Below are positions 42,795 through 55,599 of a stretch of 64,000 bases of DNA, piece by piece. This DNA is from Prorocentrum cordatum. Taxonomy: Eukaryota; Sar; Dinophyceae; Prorocentrales; Prorocentraceae. The notes under the pieces were generated by a model that saw only the letters and a list, made by a program, of their open reading frames with translations, made no database searches and was not told the origin of the DNA. Each line of letters starts with the position of its first letter. The first letter of the stretch is position 1. The DNA lies in contig CAUYUJ010008524.1 of assembly GCA_963575745.1 (NCBI GenBank), positions 311,670 through 375,669 of the forward strand. The letters run 5' to 3'. The translations under genes were made by a program, and so were the position numbers.

Positions 42795-44664
42795 TCAGAA
42801 CCTCTGAGGCATGGCCTTCTCCATAAAAGCAAAATAAAAATTCGAACCTTTATGTAATGATTTCGCTATGGAAGACATTACTCGGTTCTCGTTCTCGTCT
42901 AAGTACGTCCAATATTTCCTTGGGTTTCCAAGGAATTGGGCGCGAAGAGCCAGGTGCAGGAAGACGTGGTGTTTGTACACTTTGTGCCCCCCTGCCTTCT
43001 TCCAGAAATGGACGAAGGCGAAAGCGGTGTCTTCCAGATCTCTCTGTGCAGACTGAGACAACTGCCGAGGGTTCGATTCAATGATCTGGTGAAACCTTCT
43101 CATCTGAACGCAGCAGTGAGGGAGGTGCATCGCCAGGCCCCCCTGGAAAAGAGACGCGTTCTCACGGCACAGGTCAGGCAATAATTTGATCAGCTGGCGG
43201 CATTCAGCCGCCTTGCAATGCAATCTGGGGTTGCTCGGCTTTCCCAGCATCTTTGCGGTGATGCGGAATAGTTTGCTCATATTCCCGCGCTGGAAAAGAA
43301 CTGCGTTCGCTATGTAATACGACCGCAGGCGGCGCCTGAGGTGAAAGATATTATCCTTCTGCCTCAGGATCTTCAGGTTGGCTGTGCTGCCAGCGAAGTT
43401 CCCTTCCACGCATGCACTGAACACGGCGCCGCACAGGTATTGGCTGATACCGAGATCTACGACGTGCATCACGTCGATGGCGATCATGTCTATTGTGAAT
43501 CCTTTCACCATAAAAATTGGTGCTACAAAATTAAGTCCTATCTGATTCGCTGAATCAAAAAAGTTAAAGCTGCTGGCTCATTCACAGAACACGGGATCTC
43601 CATCACCTTGTATGTGTCCCTGACAGGGCCCATCAGCTCCAGCCGCCAGCCCGTCAGCAGCCCAAGTTCGGGGAAGTCTTTCACCAGGCCGTACCCGCCG
43701 ATGTGCGGATCGTGAGCCATGCAGGCCACCAGTCGCCGCAACTGGGATTTGCTTGTGACTTGTACGGTTTTTATGCATCCACGGACCATATCTTCGTACA
43801 TGGTGGCGTCTTTCTCTCTCCAGGGGACGTCTTCCCGCGATCGCGGGTACTCGTGCATGGCTGCTTTGGTCGTGTTGCAAAAAAAGCATGGTGTAGCCGC
43901 GTTGCCCCATCGTTTCGTTCCGAGGGCTTGTTGAAACTCTAGTAGGTCTGCCCTGTATTCTACTACAGCCCCGCACAATCCCCCAGCGAGGTCGAAACCT
44001 CGGCGCAGGGAGCGTTCTTCATTGGTAAACGGCTGATCCGCATGGTTGAATTGCGGGTATTTTCCTGTACATAAAACGTTGAGGCTCCAAACAATCACCC
44101 GCATGATGGCGCCTATGGTGCAGGCGCCTTTGCACCCACAAGCACATACATCACTTTTCGCACTGCTGCTATCATGTGGCGGGATTGCGAAACCAGGTTG
44201 CTCCAGTAAAAGGCCAGGAATGTATCCTTTTTGCTGTGAGGAACGCCGTCGCTGTAGAATCTGATCGGGAAGCTCTTATCACCATGCTCCAGTGTAACTG
44301 GGTGGCCCGCGTAATGGGCAGGCAACTCATCTCGAGGGACGCTTCCTAGATCAAAGTCCGACGGGGCACGGTCATACGCATCGGCAAATGCCTCGTGAGG
44401 TAAGTTGAACGGGAACGCGATCTCTGTGCGGGCGTCGGATTCTTGACCGAAGATTGGAACTTGTGCCGCGTACAAGGTTTCCTTGCTCTTCAAGGACATT
44501 GCTCTGCGGATGTGCTCCGTGTGGTGGGAGCTCTCAGCTGGAAGCGCAAGGTCTCCTACGCCAGTACCGCCTGATCTCATTACGTGCCAAGATATAGTGC
44601 ATGCGTCCTCATGGCTGACCACCGCTCCGAACAAATATACCAAACCACGTCTTCTTTCAAAAAT
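42795..44664 (-). pseudogene. transposase-like multi-copy protein, two frameshifts
   Basis: Three collinear frames make one ~620-residue protein: 44664-44113, 44150-43538 and 43560-42795. Motifs in order: FYSDGVPHSKKDTFLAFYWS; DVCACGCKGACT; WSLNVLCTGKYPQ; ATPCFFCNTTKAAMHEYPR; FFDSANQIGLNF; IDMIAIDVMHVVDLGISQYL; and a C-terminal YLDENENRVMSSIAKSLHKG. The first break is in an AAAA run (44158-44165), where AVRK continues as SDVCACGC in the next frame; the second is in a T6 run (about 43558-43563). The D-H-D pattern of DVMHVVDLG and the CFFCN motif suggest a DNA transposase, but I cannot name the superfamily. Either a decayed copy or two homopolymer errors in assembly. Confidence 0.6.
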
Positions 44665-44710
44665 CAACCCCGCTTCTCATACCTTAAATCCTCGATCTCT
44701 CCTCAACCCG

Positions 44711-44713
<3 letters not shown>

Positions 44714-44762
<49 letters not shown>
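44714..44762. repeat. (TC)n microsatellite
   Basis: About 24 uninterrupted TC units, just upstream of the transposase-like gene. Confidence 0.98.
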
Positions 44763-44764
<2 letters not shown>

Positions 44765-44769
44765 GTTTC

Positions 44770-45960
44770 CTCGTCCTCCCCGTCCTCGTCCTCCTTCGTC
44801 CTCCTCGTTCCTCGCATCCTGCCCAGCAGGCCCTGGATTGCGGTTGGGTTATGTTCGGAGTACGGGGGTCAACCATCCTTCGCAGTGAGGCTGCCGTCTT
44901 TCCATCTCTGCAGCAAGTATGAGCGTGAGCCAGCGCCGCCGTCATTAGCGCTCTCAACCTCAAGGGTGGCTCGACAAAATCACTAGCCCGTGCTCGCTCC
45001 ATGCAGTGGTTGATGCGCGCATGCATCCCCTTCCCATCCAAACATCTCGGAAGAGGGACGCACGTGCGCTAGCATTACATGGAACGAGCACGGACGTATG
45101 GTTGTATCAAGCCATCCTCCATCGGCTGCGGAATGCCAGCCGCCTCGCCCGAGGCCTCCAAGATCATGGACAGGGCAGCTCTCCGCGCAGACATGGCGGC
45201 GATCCTCGATACAGATCGATGTTCCCAAAACGAGGGGTCACGCATCGACGCGCGCCTGAAGGCACTCGAGCCGAGGCAGCTGGGATGCTACAGCCGATGG
45301 TGACGCAACAAATCTTGGGGGCCATCTGTATATGTGGTGGCGCTCACGCCATTCCTCCTGAGCCGTTGCTCATGCTTTAGCTCTCGAGCGCCAGCCCTCC
45401 CTCGGATCGCCCCTCAGTTTTGATCAAGTGTTCCGCGTATGACAAGCTCGATGTGCAAAGTAATCAACTCAACTCCCTAATGCGATCTGACAAGCGCGAA
45501 CGGTCCGAGCCGTTCCCTGCTGAGCGCATGCGTCCCCGCGCGCCAAAGTGTAATATAGCGAGCCTCGCATGCCTGTAGAAGCGACTAGCACCGCATGCAT
45601 GGTCCCCGGACTCCACGGCTGCGAAACATCTCTTCGGGCCCGAGGGGCGATGAGCTTAAGGAGATATGTGTGTATACATATGTGGTGATGCATGTGCGCG
45701 CGTCAGTTGATATATTCCTCATCGCCAGGTCCGAGCCCAGGGCCCATCGAGAAAAACCGGCGCCAAGGAACGGAAGCGCTGCGCATGCACAGCGTACTAG
45801 GGCGCTTCATTATGACTTAAGTGCCTCCCTCCTGTCCTTCCATCCGCCTCCCCATCATATCCTCTCCTCCTGCTCCTCCTCGAGGCTCTTCCTCCCGCGT
45901 CATCTACCTCTCGTCCTCCCTCTCCCTCTCATGTATCCTATGCCAGATCCCTCCACTCTC
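44770..45960. other. no gene established
   Basis: Mixed sequence. A plus-strand frame at 45120-45300 (EASKIMDRAALRADMAAILD) looks mildly protein-like but has no support. Confidence 0.3.
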
Positions 45961-45996
45961 ATCCGCAATAGCATGCGAGCGGCCCCAGCTAAAGCT

Positions 45997-48135
45997 GCCC
46001 TAGTCGGCGATGTGTTGGGGCTCCGCCTGGTCCATGCTCTTCTTGATATTGGAGATGGAGACCCACAGAGCGTGCGCCTGCCTCCCTGCCCCAATGAAAG
46101 GTGTAACATGATCGGGCATACAAACTCATATGCAAACGTGCAGGTCACAAAGCATACCACCAAATGCTACCTACTGCTGTGGATCGTTCTCCTCGACCCC
46201 TTCGTTTTCGATTCATCGATCGAGAAGCCCCGCCCCCATCGCCTCGTCGACCGCTTTGTTAATGTCATCCAGCTTCGGCTGGAGCCCGCCCTCCAGCCTC
46301 GCAGCTGCAATGCATTCGATTGCACTCACGGCAAACCCTCCATCTATATATAGCTCCTCCTCCTCCTCCTGTTCCTCCTCTTCTCCCTGCCCCTCTCCCT
46401 CCTCCTGCCCCCTATGCTCCTCCTGTTTTTCTCCTCTCCCTCCTCCTGACATGTCCCCTCTCCTGCCCCCTCGACCTCCTAAAGCTTCCGATGGAGGCTT
46501 CATGAGCGTTCGATGCTAAAGACCGCACTCAAATACAGCAGACAACAATCAAACAAAACGGGCCTCCCTTGAATCTGCTTCACGATGTTGTCACGGATCT
46601 CAGAGATGTTCTTCTTGTGCTTGTTAATCGAGCTCTCGAATGGCTTAAGCCATTGGTAATCTTTGACCTCCCCTCTATATGGCCCTCATTTTCCTAGAAT
46701 TGGTCTCCGTCCATCCTCCCCCCCCCTTGGTCCGCCTCCCTTCCTCCTGCACCCTCGCATATCTTCCCTCCTCCTGCCTCCTTCGTTTCTCCTCCGCCTT
46801 CTTCTCGTCCTTCATCTCATCCTTCTCGACTTCTTTGCGATACATAGTTGCGAACAGTTGGGCGGTCAGTTCGAGTTATAAACGATCGGTTGTTATCGGT
46901 CGAGCTAGCGTGCCCCCCCCCACCGTAATCCCCTCAAGCAGAGCGAGGATGTTCACGACAGCTCCAAGAGCGTCAGGTATGCTCTCGGCATTCTTCCGCG
47001 GGGTGGCGCTCTCGAGAGCGGCGGCGTCCTCTCGAGGCCGGACTGCCAGGAGGAGGAAGCGGGGGTGGGTTAGGAAGAGGGGAAGAAGGCGTAGCAGGTG
47101 CAGGAGGCAGGAGGTTGGAGCAGGAGCAGGAGGGAGCAGGAGCAGGAGGAGAGGGATGGAGGGATTAAGTCGAAGGATCGCATCGATCGGGGATCGAGCT
47201 CCAGGGGGTTAGACGAGCTCGGATCGACCCCCCCTCGATCCTGTTCCTGCTCGTCGTCACTGGGCTCCGAGGAACTGGCAGGAGAGCTCGACCTCGACTC
47301 AGCTTTCACCTGGGATCCGCTTCCCCTCGCGAACCTCCGAACCTCCCATTCCCTAGCTAGTGATCCCAGCAAATCCAGGAACGGCGACACAATAAATATC
47401 GATCGGGAGGTTAACCCGAACCCTAGTCGCCTTGCTTCCCCTCGAGATTCCCAGGCTGCCGCCGCCTCCGCTGGCACCAGGGTCGCCGAGCGGCTAGTTC
47501 TCCGAGTGCACCACCGTCTTGACCTCCTTCTTGTGCGCCTCGCTGCGCTACCGCCGTCGTCGCCATCGATCGCTCCGATCTGCTCTTCCTCTCCTCCTCC
47601 GTCCTCTCCTCCTCCTCCTCCTCCTCCTCCTCCTCCCCCTCCTCCTCCTGATCGTTCCTCGTCCTCTCCTCCTCCTCCTCGATCCTCCTCCTCCTCCTCC
47701 TGGGTTCATTCTCCATTCTCAGTTCCTTCCCCTGCTCCCTCCTCCACCTTGCTTCTCCTTCGAAGTATGATCATTCGTTCCATGCCCATCGAGCTCTCAT
47801 CTGCATAGGCATGCTCCCTCCCAAGGCGCGCGTTGGAGCTCTGGCTGGTCTCGCGCACCCTGCGGTAGAGCTTGTCGCCAGTTTGGGCGTCGGTCTGCCC
47901 ACCCCCCAATTCAAGTTGCTGGCAACCGGCCTCGCCCCACGCAGCGATCATTTTTCGGGCTCGTTTTTTGTATGGTTTTCATTGGTAGTTACATGGTCAT
48001 CGCCATCAGTACTCCTATCCCTGTTTCTTTGCGAACTCTGCTCAGGTCGAGACCAACAGCCCCTCCTTGACGTTATCCAACGCGCTCTTGTCGCAGAAGT
48101 CCTTCACCGCGAGGGCCCGTTGCAGGGCTCTGGAG
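45997..48135 (-). CDS. unrecognised multi-exon gene, coiled-coil-like exons
   Basis: Five short segments with protein-like, AG-bounded frames, in order on the minus strand: near 48135-48060 (VKDFCDKSALDNVKEGLL), 47545-47500 (AHKKEVKTVVHSE), 47018-46935 (EDAAALESATPRKNAESIPD and ALGAVVNILALLEG), 46635-46577 (SSINKHKKNISEIRDNIVKQ), 46300-46210 (RLEGGLQPKLDDINKAVDEA) and 46081-46018 (AHALWVSISNIKKSMDQ); donors would be GT, GC or GA. They are Lys/Glu/Ile-rich and probably helical. That they belong to one gene is inference from strand, spacing and composition. No family recognised. Confidence 0.35.
47600..47705. repeat. (TCC)n microsatellite
   Basis: TCC units with GATCGTTCCTCG interruptions on the plus strand. 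Confidence 0.9.
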
Positions 48136-48349
48136 ATCATTGGTAAATTGTGGGTCCTATCATCACCATTGTTGCCATCATAGCCTCGACCCATCGCCGT
48201 CGTCGCCATCGATCCTTGAGGCCAGCATCACATCACCATCATCACTATCATTATCACCATCATCGGTCCTTGAGGCCATCATCATCGTCTCCGCCAATGA
48301 ACGCCGACAGATGAGAGGAGAAGAGGATAAGATAGGAAAAACACGACCA

Positions 48350-48427
<78 letters not shown>
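48350..48427. repeat. poly(A), 78 bases
   Basis: Uninterrupted A run on the plus strand. It lies at the 3' end of the minus-strand pseudogene as poly(T), so it is not that gene's tail. Confidence 0.98.
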
Positions 48428-48429
<2 letters not shown>

Positions 48430-48430
<1 letters not shown>

Positions 48431-48857
48431 AGGGAATCATGTCTCCAACGAGGGTATTCGCGTTCTCTGGGGTCCAGCCGCAGGCCTTGCACAGATCACC
48501 CCAATTGAACCAATCAGAATGGGTATCACCTTTGTCCACGTGCGAACGCGACTCTGTTTTCATGCACTCAGCGTGGTTGAAATTGCCAAGTCTTTTTCCA
48601 GACCCGCAAGAACTCCTGTTGTCCCTCGCGGGACTTCTCCTTGAATTCCTTCCTGACGTCCTTCTTGGTCCGCTTCATGCGGTTCCTCCCCTTGCCCTTA
48701 TCAGAGCTCTCTTCCTTGGTCCTTCTTGGTCCTCCCTCGACTTCCTCATGCTTCTCCCATATATACTGTTTTCGTGGGCCTGCCGATCAGGATCGGCCCT
48801 GCGCATTTTCGCCTTGCGCTTCGCCTCAGCCGTCTGCGGCTTGCGCTTCGGCGCCAT
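48430..48857 (-). pseudogene. degraded basic protein with C-terminal Cys motif
   Basis: Starts MAPKRKPQTAEAKRKAKMRR at 48857. The best coding frame then changes to RMKRTKKDVRKEFKEKSREG and changes again at an AAAAA run (about 48605) to LGNFNHAECMKTESRSHVDK with DLCKACGWTPENA, ending TAG at about 48428. It is Lys/Arg-rich, possibly nuclear or nucleic-acid binding, with a C-x2-C pair at the end. Resembles in style the KKKFTEGNKKAKGRAP segment at 56.7 kb. No family recognised. Confidence 0.4.
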
Positions 48858-48859
48858 TG

Positions 48860-49103
48860 CCTACCCCATGCCCATATCAAGAAACATTTGCAAGATTCAG
48901 ACATGGCTTGGATCGCAATATTCAGACATGGCAAGCGAATGCAAGCTAGCGCGCGCAGTGATCAAGCGCGCCGTCGATCGACGCAGGTCGACGACCTAGG
49001 ATATCCTTGGAGCCGGAGGGTGGTCGAGCACCAGAGGGGGGGCGAGTTGGCGAGATGCAGAGGCGTGGGAGAGGTCGAGAGATCGGGAAATGGAAGGAGA
49101 GTG

Positions 49104-49134
<31 letters not shown>

Positions 49135-49417
49135 GTCTATACCTACTACGTACTACAGTCCTCCTCCTCATTTTTTTTGGCTGCAATGTTCAGACATGGC
49201 GCGCGCGCCGATCTCCCCGTCGCCTGCAGGCGCGCGATCCGCGGCCGCGCGCGCGCCGCGCGCGCGGCCCGCTAGCTAGCAATGGTGAAATTCCACGCGT
49301 ACAGCCTCCACCCGAAACGTACCCGCCCCGCCCCGCGCCTTGTCTTTCCTCGTCGAGGCATGACCCACCACTTCGAACGCCCCAGAATCACCTTCACAAG
49401 ATCTTTCAAGAAACGTT
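48860..49417. other. no gene seen; (TA)n at 49108-49135
   Basis: Contains a triplicated GACATGG(C/G)-CAATGTTCAGACATGG-like motif (48899, 48925, 49188), a TA tract, and a GCGCGC-rich stretch at 49200-49275. Confidence 0.4.
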
Positions 49418-49418
49418 G

Positions 49419-49453
<35 letters not shown>

Positions 49454-49683
49454 ATGAGAAAACATTTAAAAACATTAGAAAACTTGTTTAACATCTTTTT
49501 TAAAAAAAAGAAAAACATTAGAAAACATTAGAAAACTTTACAGGAAAACGCTGGAAAACATTAAAAACATCAAAAAACATTAGAAAACTGTAACAAACGT
49601 TAGAAACCAACAACAGCGAGCAAACGTTACGAAAACTTTTTTTAAAATATATATATATATATATACAGAAAACGTTACGAACA

Positions 49684-49761
<78 letters not shown>

Positions 49762-49790
49762 GTTAGCAAACATTAAAACATTAAGATATA
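49418..49790. repeat. poly(A) runs in AAACGTTA/AAACATTA minisatellite
   Basis: Poly(A) at 49418-49452 and 49699-49760 (after a T run at 49686-49698). Between them are repeats of GAAAACATTA, AAAACATCAA and AAACGTTACG, plus a TA tract. Confidence 0.93.
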
Positions 49791-49802
49791 TAAAAAAAAA
49801 TA

Positions 49803-50347
49803 TCAGCAAACAATACGAAAACATGGAAAAAAAGAAACATCAACAAACATTAGAAAACGTTAGCGAAGGGAGCACGTTAACAAACGTTAGAAAACGTTGA
49901 CAAACGTTAAAAGCGCTAACAAACGTTAATAAACGTTAAGAAAACATTAACAAATATTTAAAAAACGTCACGCGACAAACGTTAAAAAACATCAACAAAC
50001 ATCAAAAACATCAACAAACATTAGAAAACGTTACCAGATCGGAAAATGTTAAGACAACACATATATATATATAATCACGCGGCGATAAGTGGGCGGGCGG
50101 GTGGGAAAAAATGAAGGGCCCGCGACGCTGGGTGGCGATCGGGGGGGAGGGGGGGGGGGGGGGGTCGGGGGGTCGAGGTCGGGGGGGTGGGTGCATTCGC
50201 GGGGCGGCGCGCGGAGCGGGGGGGCATTCGCGGGGTGGCGCTTTTCGCGGGGCGCTACAGGGGGGCGGGGGGGCCCGCGCAGGGACAAGCGCTTCATCGG
50301 CGGGCTGGCGGGGCGGGGGGGGGGAGAAGAAAGAAAGGGAAGGAAAG

Positions 50348-50440
<93 letters not shown>

Positions 50441-50955
50441 GCAAACAATACGAAAACATGGAAAAAAAGAAACATCAACAAACATTAGAAAACGTTAGCG
50501 AAGGGAAAACGTTAACAAACGTTAGAAAGAAAACATTGACAAACGTTAAAAGCGCTAACAAACGTTAATAAACGTTAAGAAAACACTAACAACAATTAAT
50601 AAAGGTCACGCGACAAACGTTAAAAAAAAATCATCAAACATCAAAAACATCAACAAACATTAGAAAACGTTACCAGATCGGAAAATGTTAAGACAACACA
50701 TATATATATATAATCACGCGGCGATAAGTGGGCGGGCGGGTGGGAAAAAATGAAGGGCCCGCGACGCTGGGTGGCGATCGGGGGGGAGGGGGGGGGGGGG
50801 TCGGCGCACGGAGCGGGGGGGCGCCTTCGCGGGGCGCTACAAGGGGGCGGGGGGGCCCGCGCAGGGACAAGCGCTTCGTCGGCGGGCTGGCGGGGCGGGG
50901 GGCGGGGGGAAGAAAGAAAGGCAAAAAAAAAAAAAAAAAAAAAAAAAAAACGTTG
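49803..50955. repeat. ~0.64-kb tandem duplication: A-rich minisatellite, G-rich core, poly(A)
   Basis: Copy 1 runs 49803-50437, copy 2 runs 50438-50955. Landmarks: TCAGCAAACAATACGAAAAC at 49803 and 50438; TCACGCGGCGATAAGTGGGC at 50075 and 50714. Each ends GGGGGGGAAGAAAG-like and then poly(A) (90 bases at 50348-50437; about 27 near 50924). Copy 2 lacks about 50 bases of the G-rich core. Confidence 0.96.
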
Positions 50956-51169
50956 CTGCTATTAGTAGTAGTGAACCCCATCAGTCCGCCTTCGCCTCAC
51001 GCATGTGCGGCCTGCCAGAATCCGCGCCCAGGTCGTGCAACACCTGGGCGCGCGCACTCTGCTCAGCAAGTCCTCCGCGCCTCCTCCTCCCCTTCATCGA
51101 TTTCTCGGTTCCCCTCTTCGACTCGCCGAAATGCAGCGCAACGTTCTATTACTGTTACTACTGCTATTT

Positions 51170-51180
51170 AACATGCTACG

Positions 51181-51234
<54 letters not shown>

Positions 51235-51519
51235 GCTACTACTACTAGCGGCTACTGCTACTACTACTACTACTAATACTATGACTATACTAGTACTACT
51301 GCAACTAGTTACTGCAACTACTACTACCACAGCATGCTGCTACTGCTACTGCCACGAGCAGTGCTATATTGCTACGGAGGGCTACTACTACTACTACTAC
51401 TGCTACCGATTACCATACTGTGGTTACTATTACGAGTTTGTATGTTACTAGTGCTACTACTGCTACTACTAGTACCCGACTAAAACTGCGACACACTACT
51501 GCTACTACTACTACTACTG

Positions 51520-51550
<31 letters not shown>

Positions 51551-51632
51551 CACTACTGCGACAGCAACAACTACTACGACCACTACTGCTCCCACTACTG
51601 CCACTGTTACTGTTACTACTACTACGACTACG

Positions 51633-51672
<40 letters not shown>

Positions 51673-51903
51673 GTAATATAGTATACGTACGGTTGCTACA
51701 GCTGTACTTCTAAAGCTAGCACTATTGCTATTTAGTACTCTCAACATGTCTACTACTACTACCACTACTACTACTACTACTACTACGATTACCACTACCG
51801 CGACTAATAATATTACCACTATTAGTACTACGACGACTACTACTACTACTACTACTACGGCTACCAACCACTACCACTACAGTACTACTGCTGCAATTAC
51901 TAT

Positions 51904-51938
<35 letters not shown>

Positions 51939-52013
51939 TTACTGCTACTACTACTACTACACCACTACCACTACGACTACTGCTACGTACTACTACTACT
52001 GCTACTACTACTA

Positions 52014-52044
<31 letters not shown>

Positions 52045-52900
52045 GCTGCTGCTGTAGTACTACTACTACGACTACTACTGGTATTGCGGCTTCTGCAGCC
52101 GCTGCTACAACTACAACCACTACTTTTCGAAACTGCAGCTCGACTTGTATACCTACAGCGACATCCTATTACTAATGGTTCTTCTACTTTCGTAATACCA
52201 ATATATTACACACTACCTCATTACTATTTCAACTACTACCATTTACGCTTACTGTATTCTACCACTGCTGCGCATACTATTACCCGTCATATGGCAAATA
52301 CGGTTTGTTAGACCTGCGGCTGCAACGTGCTGCTACTACTGCAACGCACATAGGCAATTACTACTGCCACTACCGATACCACTACTGACACGAATATTCA
52401 TATTGCACCTAGTTGCTACACCTGTAGTACATGTACGCCTCGCCACTATTGCGATACGGCTGCGTAAGGCCTCCGCGAAATTAGTACAACTCGGATTGCT
52501 TGTACTAGCTCTACTGCCACTACTCGCCCTGCTACTACTACTACGGCTACTACGACAACTATACTACTCTTACTCCAACTACTACTACTACTATTAGTAG
52601 TATTACCACTATTAAAGAATACTCCTGCTGCGACTACTACTACTATTGCGTTTATCATTACCTACTACTGATACTACAAATGTTAGCGCTGCTGCTGCTA
52701 CTGCTACTTCTTTAAACTGTACTACTGCAAGTGCTACTGCTTCTACTGATGCTACTAGCAGTAGTGTTACTACAACAACAACACGTACTACTACTACTAC
52801 TACTTCTGATTCTACTCCTGCTACTTTCACCACTGACACTGATATGACTGCGTCTACTACTACTACTAGTGCAACTACTTCTACGACTCCTTCAGGTCAC
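51170..52900. repeat. ACT/TAC trinucleotide array, 1.7 kb, degenerate
   Basis: Pure (CTA)n cores at about 51182-51247, 51630-51670, 51905-51945 and 52015-52045, with variants elsewhere; degeneracy rises towards 52.1-52.9 kb. Thr, Leu/Val and Tyr/Cys frames are artefacts. Confidence 0.95.
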
Positions 52901-52904
52901 TACT

Positions 52905-54500
52905 ACTACGGCTGCTTCCGCACAACAGGGGCAACAGCCGTACGCACATAAACATCACTGCTGCAAACTGTTGTTACGTCCTTTCCGTACTTGCTTGTTC
53001 ATACCTCTACAGGTTGCACGGTTTCTTCCACGTACAGCTAAACATCATACGAGTAACGTTCATCCGTGCTGCTACACCTACAGTTAAGACGCACTGCGCT
53101 GCACTGCATTTCTTGACTACTCAAGGTATATATCATAAGAGAGGGATGGAGAGAAAGGGAGAGGGAGAGGGAGGGGGATTGAGTGGGAGAGTGGCAAGTG
53201 CCCCTCGTGCTCCTCCTCCTCATCCTGGCCTCCTCCTCTCACCGCTCCCACCTAAGTCGTCCTCCTCCGTCTCGCCACTCCCCCCTCCTCGAGGGGCCCC
53301 CTCTCCCACCTCGGGCTCAAGTGCGTGCAGCATGCAGGGCTAGCGCGCGCGTGCTGCTTCTTCTCCGATGCATCGTCCCTCCCCTTCTTCTCTTGCTGCT
53401 TCCTCTCTCCAGTCTCTCCTGTCATGATCACTCCTCCTCGCCCTCTGCATGCTCTCTCCTCCTCGATCCTCCACCTGACCATCCGAATTTCAAGATATCG
53501 CCAGCCATTCCCTCTCGATCTCCCCAGTCGCCTGCAGCTCGCGTGACCAATATCGCCAGTGGGCAGATCCGAATGGGGGGGCCGCTCCAGCAGTCTTGAG
53601 CACCACGCAAGGCCGACGATAACTGAAGAACATATCCTCAGACGATAACTGAAGAACATATCCTCATGCTACATCGGGCCTTTCCCCGCGTGGGCATTCA
53701 CACCCCGATCCTGGAATCCCGACCGCGACTTTGGGGGCCTCATCTCTTCTACAACGTCTTATACCACTTACGTGTTTTGATGACAGCCTGCACAGAGCAA
53801 ACGCAACACAACACATCGCATCGACACTGCGACACATAGCTGGCTTCAGAAGCACCTGGAATTGGGGATCGATAACTGACTTTCAGTGCAAACAAGGGCG
53901 GTTCAAAAGACGGCGATCGACAATCTGCCATTTCTCGTGGCATATGCTGCGCAAAGCAAACCCTCCCCGCGGCTGGTCAGGATCGATCTGCCGCGCTCCC
54001 CGCGCGGTCATGGTAGCAATACGCCTGGCGGCGTTGAACGGATCTCCAGGGAAGAGATCGAAAGCCGGCGACTTGCAATCGAGGAGAGCCGACGGCCACA
54101 GCTAAAGAACACGCAACATGCCATTCCATGGGAGCTCGATCCAGCTATGCAGTAACCCCCCCCCCAGAGGCGGCCTCGGTGAACTCCGAAGCTGCCCAAG
54201 CAATACGCGCATGTTCTTCGCGAGGTATCTCATGCCCCCACCCCCTATCCGTCTCTCGGGATCGATCCCTCCCTCCTCCTCCGCTCCTTGGCTCATCCTC
54301 CATCCCTCCTTGACCTCCCCCGTGCTGGTCCTCCATTGCTCCTGCCCTCCTCCCTTCCGCCTCTCCTCAATCGTCTTCCCCCCGCCATTCGAATCGAATG
54401 CGCTATCGACAGCGCGATGGGACAGACGACGAGCTATTGAGGGCGATCAGGGTGATGATGATGAGCACGCGCGGAGGATAGTGAGGAACAAGCTGCCCAA
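52905..54500. other. no gene established
   Basis: Contains a short direct repeat GACGATAACTGAAGAACATA at about 53618 and 53641, pyrimidine-rich patches (53205-53300, 54260-54380) and mixed sequence. Nothing coding is convincing. Confidence 0.4.
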
Positions 54501-55585
54501 TCATAACTCCCCTCCTGCAAGCTGATCCCGAGCTCTGTGAAGATGCTGCGCCTCATCTGCAGCGCCCCCTCCTTGATGCTGACCTTGTTGTAGGCCAACT
54601 TCTGGTAGATGCACTTGATCATCGCCTCGGGCGCCTGACTCTTCTCCATGTTGAGCTTCTCGAGCTGCCAGGCCTGCCACGACGCATCGCTGATCTGGAC
54701 CATCTGCTTCCACGGGTTGGAGCCGACTGCGAATTGGATGCAGCTGATGGACTCGCAGTGGCGGCGCTTGGTCTTCAGGTGGGCGACCTCGCCATCGCTG
54801 GCGTTGAACTCGCATGGTCCCTTGCCGTAGGTGTCGCCCGAAGGCGGCCACGTCGGTTCTGTCAGCTCCTGGATCTCGTATTCATTTTCTTATTCGGCTG
54901 GCTCCTCCTCAACCTCCTCCTCCTCCGCGTGCGCCTCCTCATCCTCTTCCTCGACCTCCTGCTCGGGCTCCTCCTCTGGTTTAGCCTTCTTGGCTGCAGT
55001 CTTGGTTGCTGGCTTTGCTTTCGCCTTTCCTGCCGGCCTCTTCATCGTAATCATTGGTTTGGCTGCCAGCTTTGCTTTCCCCTTGGGCGATGCCTTTGCC
55101 GCTGTCTTCTTGGGTGCTGGAGCGGGCCTCCACGGGCACAAAGGGCTGGCAATCGATGACGCGCCACCTGTCAACGCGGGGCTGGATGGCGCCTTGGCCC
55201 TCTTAGTTGTTGCGTGCTTCTTTTTCTTGCTGCTGCGCTCGGTAGGGACGTTCACCAAGCTGTCAATAACGGTAGTTTCTGATCCTCGACATCCTCACGA
55301 AGGATGTCATCCAGCTCGCGTTTCAAGTCGTCCTCATCCTCTGGTGGCTCCGTCGGTGGCTGGTCCACCTCCTCTCTCGTCTGTGGCTCCTCTTTCGTCT
55401 GTGGCTGCTCCACCCCCATCTGTTGGCGGCTCCTCTTTCGTCTGTGGCTCCTCGAGAGTCTGTGGTTGCTCTTCCTCTTGTTCCTGGGCTGGCTCCTCTT
55501 CCTCTGGTTCCTCTCTCTCTTGCGCCTGCGCATCCTGCGTCTCGTCGGGGTCGATCTCGAGTGCCACAGGCAAAGTTGCACTCTC
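54500..55585 (-). pseudogene. unrecognised acidic/Lys-Ala-rich protein, frameshift and stop
   Basis: Order: LPVALEIDPDETQDAQ; an acidic tract with repeated PQTKEEP units; DDLKRELDDILREDVED; then NVPTERSSKKKKHATTKRAK and a Lys-Pro-Ala-rich, histone-H1-like basic tract (KMITMKRPAGKAKAKPATK style); an acidic tract; then a globular-looking end (PSGDTYGKGPCEFNASDGEV, DASWQAWQLEKLNMEKS, IKCIYQKLAYNKVSIKEGAL). The frame shifts at a G5 run (55415-55419) and meets TAA at 54890-54892. A first acceptor CAG|GAG is at 55586. Probably downstream of the 56.95-55.84 kb segments. No family recognised. Confidence 0.45.
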
Positions 55586-55599
55586 CTGGCCAAAACCAA

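Noticed and set aside
48350-48427. Poly(A) as a retroposed gene's tail
   Set aside because: The adjacent coding remnant is on the other strand, so the tract would be poly(T) after its stop.
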